From the NCBI GenBank assembly GCA_015711825.1, contig JACVJD010000017.1:1-41285 (forward strand): 41,285 nucleotides of DNA, in the 5' to 3' direction. A model generated the notes under the pieces. That model was not told where the DNA came from and did not search any database. It worked only from the letters and a program-made list of their open reading frames with translations. The DNA is from Candidatus Solincola daggyaiensis (GTDB lineage: Bacteria; Actinomycetota; Geothermincolia; Geothermincolales; RBG-13-55-18). The stretch's first letter is position 1. Each line of letters starts with the position of its first letter. Below are positions 13,987-21,406 of this stretch, piece by piece. The translations under genes and the position numbers were made by a program.

Positions 13987-15165
13987 ATGAAAGAAGTCTA
14001 TCTCGACCATTACGCCGCCACGCCTCTTCTGCCCGAGGCGCGCGAGGCCATGATGCCTTTCCTGGGGGAGCGTTTCGGAAACCCCTCCTCGCTTCACAGT
14101 CGGGGTGACGCGGCCAGGGAAGCGGTGGAGGAGGCGCGGGAGAAGGTGGCCGCCCTGGTGGGCGCAGAGCCCGAGGAGATCATCTTCACCTCCAGCGGCA
14201 CGGAGGCGAACAACCTCGCGGTAAAGGGTATAGCGGCGGGGTCGCGGCGCAAGGGGAGACATATCGTCCTCTCCTCCATCGAGCATTTCTCCGTTCTCCA
14301 CGCCGCCCGCTCACTGGAGAAAAAGGGTTACGAGCTGACCATGGTCCCCGTGGACGCCCAGGGCTCCATAGACCTGGAGGAACTGGAGGCGGCCATAGGC
14401 GACGACACCGTGCTGGTCTCGGTGATGGCCGCCAACGGGGAGATCGGCACCATCCAGCCCATCGCCGAGGCGGCCCGTATCGCCGCCGAGAAAGAGGTCC
14501 CCTTTCATACCGACGCGGTGGCCGCCGCGGGCACCCTGCCCCTGGACGTCAAGCAACCGGGGCTCTCCGCCCTCACCCTCTCCTCGGACATGATCTACGG
14601 GCCCCAGGGAGTGGGTGCGCTATGGGTGAAGCGGGGATTGCGGCTTATACCCATGCTCGACGGCGGGGTGCAGGAGGGGGGACGCCGGGGAGGCACGGAG
14701 AACGTGGCCGGGATCGTGGGCATGGGGGCGGCGGCGGAGGCCGCCAGGCGGGACATGGCCGAGAGGAGCGCCCGCCTGGCGGCTTTGCGCGACGCCCTCG
14801 TTTCCGCCCTGCCGCAGAGGATAGAGCACCTTTACCTCACCGGACACCCCACCCGGCGTTTGGCCTGGAACGCCAGCTTCGCGGTGGAGTTCGTGGAGGG
14901 CGAGGGCATGCTCCTCTTCCTGGACCAGAAGGGGGTGGCGGTATCCAGCGGCTCCGCCTGCACCTCGCGAGCCCTCAAGGGATCCCACGTGCTCTCCGCC
15001 TGCGGCATACCCGCGGAGCGGGCCCAGGGGTCGATACTTTTCAGCTTCGGCCTCCAGAACAGCATGGAGGACGTGGAGTACGTGCTGGAGGTCTTTCCTC
15101 CCATCGTGGAGCGGCTGCGACAGATGTCGCCGCTCTACGCCAAATATCTCAAGGAAAGGGGGTAA
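13987..15165 (+). CDS. cysteine-desulfurase homologue (IscS/NifS family) lacking the PLP lysine
   Basis: A 392-residue fold-type I, class V aminotransferase-like protein, start ATG 13987. It aligns over its full length with IscS: 'YLDHYAATPL', 'FTSSGTEANN', His100 in 'IEHFSVLHAA', Asp176 in 'HTDAVAAAG' and the mobile Cys loop 'SSGSACTS' with Cys325. But the active-site segment reads 'TLSSDMIYGPQGVGAL' where IscS has S-x-H-K-x-Y-G-P: Lys is Met202, the preceding His is Asp201, the PLP-contacting Gln is Ala179, and the substrate-carboxylate Arg is Leu351. By family knowledge it cannot form the PLP aldimine, so it should lack desulfurase activity, while Cys325 could still carry sulfur or ligate an Fe-S cluster on the IscU encoded next. 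A natural Lys-less IscS is known from the archaeon Archaeoglobus fulgidus. Confidence 0.93.
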   Translation: MKEVYLDHYAATPLLPEAREAMMPFLGERFGNPSSLHSRGDAAREAVEEAREKVAALVGAEPEEIIFTSSGTEANNLAVKGIAAGSRRKGRHIVLSSIEHFSVLHAARSLEKKGYELTMVPVDAQGSIDLEELEAAIGDDTVLVSVMAANGEIGTIQPIAEAARIAAEKEVPFHTDAVAAAGTLPLDVKQPGLSALTLSSDMIYGPQGVGALWVKRGLRLIPMLDGGVQEGGRRGGTENVAGIVGMGAAAEAARRDMAERSARLAALRDALVSALPQRIEHLYLTGHPTRRLAWNASFAVEFVEGEGMLLFLDQKGVAVSSGSACTSRALKGSHVLSACGIPAERAQGSILFSFGLQNSMEDVEYVLEVFPPIVERLRQMSPLYAKYLKERG

Positions 15166-15170
15166 CGATA

Positions 15171-15554
15171 ATGGCGCAGTACAGCGACGTGGTAATGGAT
15201 CACTTCACCAACCCCCGCAACGTGGGCGAGATCGAGGACGCCGACGGGGTGGGGGAGGTGGGCAACCCGGTGTGCGGGGACATGATGACCTTCTACATCA
15301 AGGTGGGCGAGGACGAGCGCCTCGAGGACGTGAAGTTCAAGACCTTCGGCTGCGGGGCGGCTATAGCCGTCTCCAGCATGGTAAGCGAGATGGCCAAGGG
15401 CAAGACGGTGGAGGAGGCCCTCAAGATAACCCGCGACGAGGTGGCGCAGGAGCTGGGAGGGCTTCCCAAGCAAAAGATGCACTGTTCCAACCTGGGGGCG
15501 GACGCCCTGCACCTGGCCATAGAGGATTACCTGAGCAAGAAAGGAAAGGGCTGA
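15171..15554 (+). CDS. iscU: IscU/NifU-N type Fe-S cluster scaffold
   Basis: A 127-residue scaffold on which [2Fe-2S] clusters are built. All cluster-site residues are present: Cys35 and Asp37 in 'GNPVCGD', Cys61 in 'TFGCGAAIA', and His104/Cys105 in 'MHCSNL'. The chaperone-recognition motif LPPVK is changed to LPKQK, so an HscA-type chaperone may not be used. The gene follows the IscS-like gene by 5 bases, so the two partners should be made together. The start ATG 15171 has AAGGGGG upstream. Confidence 0.95.
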   Translation: MAQYSDVVMDHFTNPRNVGEIEDADGVGEVGNPVCGDMMTFYIKVGEDERLEDVKFKTFGCGAAIAVSSMVSEMAKGKTVEEALKITRDEVAQELGGLPKQKMHCSNLGADALHLAIEDYLSKKGKG

Positions 15555-15557
15555 GAG

Positions 15558-15746
15558 ATGGAAGAGAACGGCAAAATAGGCGAAGGCACCTGCAAGTGCC
15601 CATACTGCGACCAGGAGCTGGCGCTCTGCGCCGACCTGCCGGTGACCTGCCAGCCATGCTCCATTGCCTTCGTGATATGCTCGGCTTGCGGCGGGCCCGT
15701 GCGCGAGGGCAGCGTAACCTGCCCCACCTGCGGCGCGAAGCCGTGA
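15558..15746 (+). CDS. small double zinc-ribbon protein
   Basis: A 62-residue protein with ten cysteines. 'CPYC' (14-17) with 'CQPC' (31-34), and 'CSAC' (41-44) with 'CPTC' (55-58), give two CxxC...CxxC zinc-ribbon or rubredoxin-like knuckles; Cys12 and Cys24 are extra. It begins 3 bases after the IscU stop, with AAAGGG overlapping the end of that gene. Its place between scaffold and sulfur-transfer genes suggests a metal- or sulfur-handling accessory. The family is not recognised. Confidence 0.85.
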   Translation: MEENGKIGEGTCKCPYCDQELALCADLPVTCQPCSIAFVICSACGGPVREGSVTCPTCGAKP

Positions 15747-15798
15747 CGAGCATGCGGGCCGCGCCGGGGCATTTTTTCGCCGAAAGGAGGTGCTGTCC

Positions 15799-16284
15799 AT
15801 GAGCGAGGCACAGGACAAGGCGACCATAGTGGTGTTCAGCGGCGAGCTCGACCGCGCCCTGGCGGCCTTCAACATCGCCACCACGGCGGCCTCCATGGGC
15901 ATGGAGGTCACCATGTTCTTCACCTTCTGGGGGCTCAACGTGGTGGCCAAGGAGGGCGCCCGTGGAAGCGGCAGGAGCCCGCTGCAGAGGATGCTGGGGC
16001 TGGTGAACCGCGGCGGCGCCCGGCGCCTCAGGCTGTCACGTCTCGACATGCTGGGGGGCGGCAGGGCGGCCATGAAGAAGCTGATGCGCGCATACCGCAT
16101 GCCCTCCCTGGAGGAGATGATGGCCATGGCCAGGGAGCTGGGAGTGCGCTTTATCGCCTGCACCACCTCCATGGCCCTCATGGGGCTGGGGGAATCCGAT
16201 TTCATCCCCGAGGTGGACGAGTTCGCCGGCGCCGCCACCTACGTGGAGGAGGCCTCGCGTTCGGCGATAAATCTCTTCATCTAG
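15799..16284 (+). CDS. DsrE/DsrF-like family protein (DsrE2-type)
   Basis: A 161-residue protein, ATG 15799 with AAAGGAGG 8 bases upstream. It has the DsrE fold pattern: beta strand 'KATIVVFSG', helix 'ALAAFNIATTAASMGMEVTMFFTFWGL', and the late strand with the conserved cysteine 'FIACTTSMALMGL' (Cys121, its only cysteine). The hydrophobic FFTFWGLNVV segment is characteristic of DsrE2-like proteins, which can associate with membranes. In sulfur-oxidising bacteria such proteins pass persulfide sulfur together with TusA, whose gene follows here by 19 bases. A single-Cys sulfurtransferase role is therefore likely. Confidence 0.9.
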   Translation: MSEAQDKATIVVFSGELDRALAAFNIATTAASMGMEVTMFFTFWGLNVVAKEGARGSGRSPLQRMLGLVNRGGARRLRLSRLDMLGGGRAAMKKLMRAYRMPSLEEMMAMARELGVRFIACTTSMALMGLGESDFIPEVDEFAGAATYVEEASRSAINLFI

Positions 16285-16303
16285 AGGGAAAGGAGGTGCG
16301 GCC

Positions 16304-16534
16304 ATGAAGGCGGACAGGACCCTTGACTGCGTGGGCCTCTACTGCCCCATGCCCATCGTCAAGACCTCCCAGGAGATAAGGGAGATGGGGGAAGGCGAGG
16401 TACTGGAGGTCATCGCCGACGACAAGGGCATAAAAAGCGACATGCCCGCCTGGTGCTCCAAGACCGGCAACGAATGCCTGAGCATAGAGGAGAGGGACGG
16501 GGAGTTCCACGTGTTCGTGCGCAAGAAGGGATAG
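16304..16534 (+). CDS. tusA: TusA/SirA-like sulfur carrier protein
   Basis: A 76-residue protein with the full TusA signature 'LYCPMPIV' (CPxP, with Cys14 as persulfide carrier) and the usual beta-alpha-beta-alpha-beta-beta pattern ending in 'EFHVFVRKKG'. Extra cysteines (9, 51, 59) occur. AAAGGAGGTG lies before the ATG. TusA receives sulfur from a cysteine desulfurase or rhodanese and hands it to DsrE-type partners, tRNA thiolation or cofactor synthesis. Here the only desulfurase homologue nearby lacks its lysine, so the sulfur source is an open question. Confidence 0.93.
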   Translation: MKADRTLDCVGLYCPMPIVKTSQEIREMGEGEVLEVIADDKGIKSDMPAWCSKTGNECLSIEERDGEFHVFVRKKG

Positions 16535-16583
16535 TCCGGCCAGGCACCCGGGAATACGAACGCCGAGACGAAAGGGGTGAGCG

Positions 16584-17081
16584 ATGGGCGAAAAGACGCG
16601 GAAGAACCTATACGAGGCCTACACGGGCGAGTCCAAGGCGGTGGTGAGGCTCAAGGCCTTCGCCAAGAAGGCGGACGAGGAGGAATACGAGGCGGTGGCC
16701 AGGCTCTTCCGGGCGGTGGCCGAGTCGGAAGCGGTGCACGCCTACAACAACCTGCGCCTGTTGCGGGAGATCAAGGACACCGAGACCAACCTGGAGGAGG
16801 CCCTGGCCAGCGAGCAGAAGATCGCCGCGGTGGGATACGACTCCTTCATCGCCGAGGCCGAGGCGGAAGGAGAGAAGGCCGCCGCCACCATGTTCGCCTA
16901 CGCGCGGGACGTGGAGGAGAGGCACGCCAAGCTCTACGAGGGAGCCTTGCAGCACATGGTCGCAGACCGCGTCCCCAATTACTACGTGTGCAGCGTGTGC
17001 GGATACGTGGCCGACGACGTCATACCGGAGAGGTGCCCTATCTGCGGCGCGCCCGAGGAACAGTTCTTCGAGGTGGTATAG
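16584..17081 (+). CDS. rbr: rubrerythrin
   Basis: A 165-residue non-heme iron peroxidase typical of anaerobes. Residues 5-125 are the ferritin-like four-helix bundle with di-iron ligand motifs (Glu16 in 'GESKA', 'AESEAVHA' near 47-53, Glu94 in 'EAEAEGEKAA', 'EERHA' at 111-115). Residues 130-165 are a C-terminal rubredoxin domain with Cys136/139 ('CSVCG') and Cys151/154 ('CPICG'). It reduces hydrogen peroxide using electrons passed through the rubredoxin site. It is the last gene of the Fe-S/sulfur operon, protecting oxygen-sensitive clusters. Confidence 0.96.
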   Translation: MGEKTRKNLYEAYTGESKAVVRLKAFAKKADEEEYEAVARLFRAVAESEAVHAYNNLRLLREIKDTETNLEEALASEQKIAAVGYDSFIAEAEAEGEKAAATMFAYARDVEERHAKLYEGALQHMVADRVPNYYVCSVCGYVADDVIPERCPICGAPEEQFFEVV

Positions 17082-17126
17082 GCGGGCAAGACCGCTTCGG
17101 AAAAGAGCGGGGGTCGCGGGGGTGGA

Positions 17127-17146
17127 GCCCGGAGATCGCTCCGGGC
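17127..17146 (+). terminator. stem-loop at the end of the Fe-S/sulfur operon
   Basis: GCCCGGAG (17127-17134), tetraloop ATCG and CTCCGGGC (17139-17146) form a perfect 8-bp hairpin 45 bases after the rubrerythrin stop. No T-run follows, so it may be an RNA-stabilising hairpin or a Rho-assisted end. Confidence 0.4.
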
Positions 17147-17244
17147 GGCGCCGGCGACAACGCGGAGGCGATATGCGATGCCTTAACTTCAGCGCGGTTC
17201 CCGCATGCGGGTCACTATGCCCGCAGCGCAACCCCTTTCCGACA

Positions 17245-17270
17245 GAAAAAAGGCTTCCAAGGGAAGCCTT
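17245..17270 (-). terminator. Rho-independent terminator of the small coiled-coil gene
   Basis: On the minus strand AAGGCTTCC, a 3-base loop and GGAAGCCTT form a 9-bp stem directly followed by six T's (complement of 17245-17250). This is a textbook intrinsic terminator, 26 bases after the stop codon. Confidence 0.9.
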
Positions 17271-17296
17271 ACCTTACTATTCTGCGAACCGGTTAT

Positions 17297-17527
17297 CTAT
17301 TCGATGCCGCACTGCTTGAGGGATTCCATGACCTCCGCGAGGACCTTTTTCCTCTTCTCGATCTCCGCCAGCTTGGCCTCCACGTCCTGCATCTCGGGGT
17401 CGAAAACGCAGGCCCCGAAGGAGCAATCCACGCCCGCCAGCTCCTGCAGCTTTCCCGCGAGGACCTTGAGCTCCTCCTCGTAGTCCGCTATCTCCTTGCT
17501 GAGAAGTTCGTCCTTCTCGTTGGCCAT
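17297..17527 (-). CDS. small coiled-coil protein with two cysteines in mid-chain
   Basis: A 76-residue acidic protein, ATG 17527 with AAGGAGGT upstream. Two heptad-rich helices ('LLSKEIADYEEELKVLAGKL' and 'DVEAKLAEIEKRKKVLAEVM') flank a loop 'VDCSFGAC', so it is probably a helical hairpin whose loop cysteines could bind metal or form a disulfide. A third Cys is near the C-terminus. A TATAAT box (complement of 17568-17573) and a strong terminator show an independent single-gene transcript. Family unknown. Confidence 0.85.
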   Translation of the reverse strand: MANEKDELLSKEIADYEEELKVLAGKLQELAGVDCSFGACVFDPEMQDVEAKLAEIEKRKKVLAEVMESLKQCGIE

Positions 17528-17567
17528 CGATGCTACCTCCTTCTCGCTCGATCCGGTCATCCCATAC

Positions 17568-17573
17568 ATTATA
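17568..17573 (-). promoter_or_regulatory. -10 box of the coiled-coil protein gene
   Basis: On the minus strand a perfect TATAAT lies about 41 bases before the ATG at 17527, giving a leader of roughly 34 bases. The -35 region 17 bases further upstream (TAGAAA) is weak. Confidence 0.55.
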
Positions 17574-17682
17574 CCCGAACTGCGCCGCTTTTCTACGTCG
17601 CAACGGCTCTTTTTTCGCCATCGCCCGGCGCGGGCGGAAAAAGCGCGCGCCGACGCCTTAGGCTGCGGCTCCTGCCGGCGGC

Positions 17683-19644
17683 TCAGGGCATCATGCGGTC
17701 GAAATAGAGGGACCGTTCCGCAACTATCCCCCCCTCGCAGGAGACCTCCATGCCCACTTCCTCGCGCTTTCCCACCTCGGATCCCACGTCCACCGTCACC
17801 CGTCTTTGAGGTGGCACGAGGTATTCGCGCTCCAGCTCCTCCTCCCCGCAGATGTAGTCCACCCTCGCCACCCGCTCACGCGGGCCGGGATTAAACAGCA
17901 CCAGCCACTGCTTGAAACCCGTACCCGTGCTCCCCTCGGCGAAAAGCCAGCGCTGCGAGCCTGTCGCCACCCCCGCGTCGCAGAACCCTCCCGCGAGATT
18001 GTGGGCCTGGAAATAGACGGTACGCTCCGCGGTCAGGGGCAAAAGGCTCAATACCTCCAGGGAGTAATCGCAATCGCGCGGGAGATCGGGGTCCAAGCGC
18101 AGCGTCTTCCGCTCCCCCGCCCCGACGGCCAACCTCTCCTCGCGCACCGATCCGTCGGACAAGTACGTCCTCACCAGCACCCAGGTGGCCTGCGCGCAGG
18201 GGTTGAAAAGGGCGAGGTAGGAATGATAGCGCTCCCGGGTGGTCCCCTCCGCGAAATAAAGCCGCGACGCCGGCTCCGCCATCCCCGCCGAGCAGCTCGC
18301 GCCCGAGCAGAAACCCCCGTAAAGGAAATATTGCGAGCGCTCCACCGCCACCGCCTCGCTGGAGCGCACGCTCGCGGAGTAGTCCCCCTCCGGGACGAGG
18401 TCGTTTACGCGCAGGGTGAGGCGCGAGAGGGGCGGCAGCTCCATGCTCTCGGGGCGCGTCTCCCCTCCCTGGCCATGGAGAACGACGTCAAGCGTAGCCG
18501 TCCTTTCCGTAGGGTTGAAAAAAGCCAGATACTCCTCGAAACCCGGCCGCACCGTGCCCTCGGGGAAATAGTGGACCTTGGCTCCCTCCCGCGCTCCCCT
18601 GGAGGTAAAGCCGCCCCCGTAGCCCGCGCCGCGGTTGAAAAAGAGCGTCCTCTCCGCCGCCACGGGCAGGGATGACTCCAGCACCGCCGAGATATCCCCT
18701 TTCCAGGGCACCTCCCGGTTCACGGCGATGGAGAGGCGGCCGCGTGCCGGTACCTCGTGATCCCTCGCCACCGCCTCCCCGCCGCAGTAATAACGGACGC
18801 GCAGGGAAACGGGAGATCGGTTGGGGTTAAGCACCAGCAACCACTCCTCGAAACCCTCGCGGGTGGTTCCCTCGGCGAAGATATGGCGCAGGGCAGGCTC
18901 CTCGACCCCCGGACCAGCCTCCCCTCCTCGTACCATCTTCTTCCATCCATAGAGCTCGCTCAGGGTGACGAAAGCGAAGCCGCGCGCGCGCAGCCCCCCC
19001 ACGATGCCGGTGACCAATTCATAGGTGGCCCGGCCGCCGAAGTGGAAGAGGACGATGCTTCCGTCCCTGGCCGAGGCGACGATGCGGTTCACGCGCTCCG
19101 GTACGGAAAGGTTGGTGTTGAGGGCGTCCATGCTGTCGAAGTCCCACATCACCGGGGCGAAGCCTGCCGAAGCCGCCGCGGCGGAGACCCTGGCGTCGAT
19201 AAACCCCCCGGGAGGGCGGAAGACGGGCAGGCTCTGTGCGGTGGCCGAGGTGATGACCGCCTGACAGGCGTTCAGCTCCTCCACGATCTGCTGGTCCGTG
19301 AGCTTGGTCAGCCAGGGATGGTTCTGGGTGTGGTTGCACACGTCCCAACCCAGGGAGTCCATCTCCCTCAGCAACTCCGGGTTCCTCTGCGCCCAGGAAC
19401 CGATGACGAAGGCGGAGGCGCGGATGCCCTGGGTGGAAAGGAAATCCAGGATACGGTGGTCGAAACCGTAACCGTCGTCGAAGGTGAGCACCACGCGGGG
19501 CTGCGAGGAGGCGCGCGCCCTCTGCAGGCCTCCGGGGATCCCGGCAAGCCACGCAAGCGAACCCGCGGCGAGGATGACGGCGAGGACATAGACGGGCAGC
19601 GCCGCCTTGACCGTCATGGAGCCGGGGGCGTTTTCGGCCCTCAA
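17683..19644 (-). CDS. secreted polysaccharide deacetylase (NodB domain) with four C-terminal repeat modules
   Basis: A 653-residue exported protein. The TTG at 19644 overlaps the upstream stop as TTGA, with GAGGTG 8 bases before it. A signal anchor covers residues 12-34. The NodB domain (50-235) has the metal and catalytic motifs: 'TFDDGYG' (Asp56/Asp57), 'NHTQNHP' (His105/His109), 'RPPGG' (143-147) and His201, so it should remove acetyl groups from a cell-wall or capsular glycan. After it come four copies of a module of about 95 residues (near 250, 353, 455 and 555), each opening with a 'FaEGTtr.GfeeWL.lfNP' pattern and closing with 'vaERt.yF'. The modules probably form beta-rich wall- or surface-binding domains. 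Confidence 0.92.
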   Translation of the reverse strand: MRAENAPGSMTVKAALPVYVLAVILAAGSLAWLAGIPGGLQRARASSQPRVVLTFDDGYGFDHRILDFLSTQGIRASAFVIGSWAQRNPELLREMDSLGWDVCNHTQNHPWLTKLTDQQIVEELNACQAVITSATAQSLPVFRPPGGFIDARVSAAAASAGFAPVMWDFDSMDALNTNLSVPERVNRIVASARDGSIVLFHFGGRATYELVTGIVGGLRARGFAFVTLSELYGWKKMVRGGEAGPGVEEPALRHIFAEGTTREGFEEWLLVLNPNRSPVSLRVRYYCGGEAVARDHEVPARGRLSIAVNREVPWKGDISAVLESSLPVAAERTLFFNRGAGYGGGFTSRGAREGAKVHYFPEGTVRPGFEEYLAFFNPTERTATLDVVLHGQGGETRPESMELPPLSRLTLRVNDLVPEGDYSASVRSSEAVAVERSQYFLYGGFCSGASCSAGMAEPASRLYFAEGTTRERYHSYLALFNPCAQATWVLVRTYLSDGSVREERLAVGAGERKTLRLDPDLPRDCDYSLEVLSLLPLTAERTVYFQAHNLAGGFCDAGVATGSQRWLFAEGSTGTGFKQWLVLFNPGPRERVARVDYICGEEELEREYLVPPQRRVTVDVGSEVGKREEVGMEVSCEGGIVAERSLYFDRMMP

Positions 19645-20507
19645 CGCGCCAGCACCTCGACCACGTCTCCCACCGCCCGGCGCGCCACCCGCTCATCGGC
19701 GCCGCCCGAGAGCACGTAACACACGCCTTCCGGGAAAGACTCCTTGACCTTGCGGGCAAAGGAGGCGTAAACGCCGTCACCGAGCTCGAAGGCTCCGTAA
19801 TCGTCGCGGTGGCCGTCGTGCCCGAACACGATGAAAAGGAGGTCGTGCTCGAAATCACGGGCTGCCGCCAAGGCCTCGTCCACGCCCGCCAGGAAATGCC
19901 GGTCGTCCGCGTTGTGGGGAAGGGCGATGTCGATGTTCTTGGGCCCGCCGCTCTTTGCCATGCCGTATCCGGAATGAAAATTGACATGCAGCACCCCGGG
20001 ATCCGGACCCAGAATATCCCTGGTCCCGTCGCCGAAATGCGGATCGATGTCTATGATCGCGAAGCGCCGCAGGCCCGCGCTGCCGCGTAAGCGCGTTATG
20101 GCCATGGCCACGTCGTTGAGGAAGCAGAAGCCCCAGAAACCGTCGTGAGAGGCATGATGACCCGCCGCCCCCACGAAACAAAAGGACGCCAGGGCCCTTC
20201 CCGCCGCAACCTCCGTCGCCCCGACCACCACGGACCCCGCCGACAGCAGCGCGATTTCGTAGTAGCCGCTTGCCCTCACCCCCTGGAGATGAGACTCGCT
20301 GTGCACTTCGGCGGCAAGGTCCTCGTCGGCGGGCTTCGCCTCCAGCAAGCGTACGCTCTCCAGCTCGAGCAGTCCCCGAGACTCCAGTTCCTGGAAGGCA
20401 GGAGCGACGCGGCCCTTCAACGCGGGATATCCCTTATCGGAGAAAGCGGGATGATAGACCACCGCGACCTTGCAGGGATAGGTCAGGTCTTCGGCCGCCT
20501 CCGCCAA
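19641..20507 (-). CDS. histone-deacetylase-fold protein (HDAC/acetylpolyamine amidohydrolase superfamily)
   Basis: About 288 residues. GGGGAGG lies 8 bases before a TTG at 20507, the preferred start; a GTG at 20516 overlaps that site. Family motifs (numbered from the TTG) are the His pair in 'GAAGHHASHDG' (117-118), zinc ligands Asp155 and His157 in 'DIDPHFGDGT', and Asp231 in 'FGHDGH'. The segment that normally ends with the transition-state Tyr ('EGGY') reads 'LSGGADERV', so that Tyr is Ala270 here. Members remove acetyl groups from polyamines, acetoin-related substrates or lysines. It is coupled by TTGA overlap to the polysaccharide deacetylase, so both may act on acetylated envelope compounds. 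This is inference. Confidence 0.88.
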   Translation of the reverse strand: MAEAAEDLTYPCKVAVVYHPAFSDKGYPALKGRVAPAFQELESRGLLELESVRLLEAKPADEDLAAEVHSESHLQGVRASGYYEIALLSAGSVVVGATEVAAGRALASFCFVGAAGHHASHDGFWGFCFLNDVAMAITRLRGSAGLRRFAIIDIDPHFGDGTRDILGPDPGVLHVNFHSGYGMAKSGGPKNIDIALPHNADDRHFLAGVDEALAAARDFEHDLLFIVFGHDGHRDDYGAFELGDGVYASFARKVKESFPEGVCYVLSGGADERVARRAVGDVVEVLAR

Positions 20508-20866
20508 GCCCGTCACCTCCCCGTCGTTTTTCGCCTTTCCTCGTGCGGCGAGCCCGCAATACCCTTATGGAGACGAGTATAACCCATGGCCACCCTTTCA
20601 ACATCGTTTTCCGTCAATCGCTCCCCATGGGCCGGTCACCTTGCCGGGCGCGCTCTCCCGCTCCTCCCCCGGCAATCCCCCGGGCGTGGTCGGGGCGGAG
20701 GAATCCGAGGACCCGACTGCGCGGCGCGTGGTAAAGCGAAGATGCTTGTATTATAATCTCAACCATTCAAATAGGAGCGGGTCAAGGGCCGGTGTCTTAT
20801 CAATGCCCATGTTGTTCCGGCTGCCATGCACTCCGGCCTGCCCCACGGCATACCGGGAGGTAAGAG
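20508..20866. other. 359-base intergenic region with promoter for the GYD gene
   Basis: No coding frame is supported. TATAAT (20752-20757) on the plus strand points to a transcript starting near 20764 and a leader of about 100 bases before the GYD gene. No clear -35 box and no known riboswitch structure were recognised. The promoter of the minus-strand HDAC-like gene must lie in the left part. Confidence 0.4.
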
Positions 20867-21151
20867 ATGCCCATCTTCGTCATGCTCACCAAGCTGACCG
20901 ATCAAGGCGCCAATACCGTCAACCGCGACCCCGGCCGCATTAAAGAGGTCAACAGGGACGTGGAGGAGTTGGGGGCGAGGGTGTTGGCGCAGTACGCCCT
21001 GCTGGGGGAGTACGATTTCCTCAACATCCTGGAGGCGCCGGACACCGAGACGGTCATGCGCATCTCCCTTAAGCTCGCGTCGCGGGGGACCTTGAGGATA
21101 AAGACCATGTCCGCCTTGCCCATCGACGACTTTATAAAGTCGATAAAATGA
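20867..21151 (+). CDS. GYD-domain protein, copy 1
   Basis: A 94-residue protein with a ferredoxin-like alpha/beta fold of the GYD family, named for the motif seen here as 'GEYDFLNILEAPD'. Other conserved parts are 'LTKLTDQGANTV', 'RIKEVNRDVEELGARVLAQY' and the C-terminal 'IDDFIKSIK'. GGGAGGTAAGAG precedes the ATG. The biochemical role of GYD proteins is unknown; the fold recalls stand-alone Lrp/AsnC-type ligand-binding domains. A closely related second copy follows 255 bases downstream. Confidence 0.9.
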   Translation: MPIFVMLTKLTDQGANTVNRDPGRIKEVNRDVEELGARVLAQYALLGEYDFLNILEAPDTETVMRISLKLASRGTLRIKTMSALPIDDFIKSIK

Positions 21152-21251
21152 TCGCGCGGGGCTGGCCCTGGGAATACCCGCTCTGCATCTACACCTATGT
21201 GAAGTAGATAGAAAACCGCGCGGGGATGAACCTAACGGTTGTTCGCCCCAC

Positions 21252-21281
21252 ATCGACGACTTCACAAAGTCCATGAAATAA
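21252..21281 (+). pseudogene. fossil 3' end of a third GYD-domain gene
   Basis: These 30 bases encode I-D-D-F-T-K-S-M-K-stop, nearly identical to the last codons of GYD copy 1 (I-D-D-F-I-K-S-I-K-stop), but the upstream part of the gene is missing. It lies between the two intact copies. It looks like what remains of a tandem array after deletion. Confidence 0.65.
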
Positions 21282-21406
21282 GGCTCAAGGCTCACGAGCG
21301 AGGAATCCCATTTCTCTCGTTTATTCTTCTGGGCCAGAGGGTAGATATCAATAGCGGCGAGGCATTTCGTCTTTACCCGTATAGGGGCGAGGGAAAGGAG
21401 AACGGC

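Noticed and set aside
14622-15170. Long upstream extension of the iscU frame
   Set aside because: The extension overlaps the IscS-like gene in another frame and its product is unlike IscU. The ATG at 15171 gives a normal-length scaffold.
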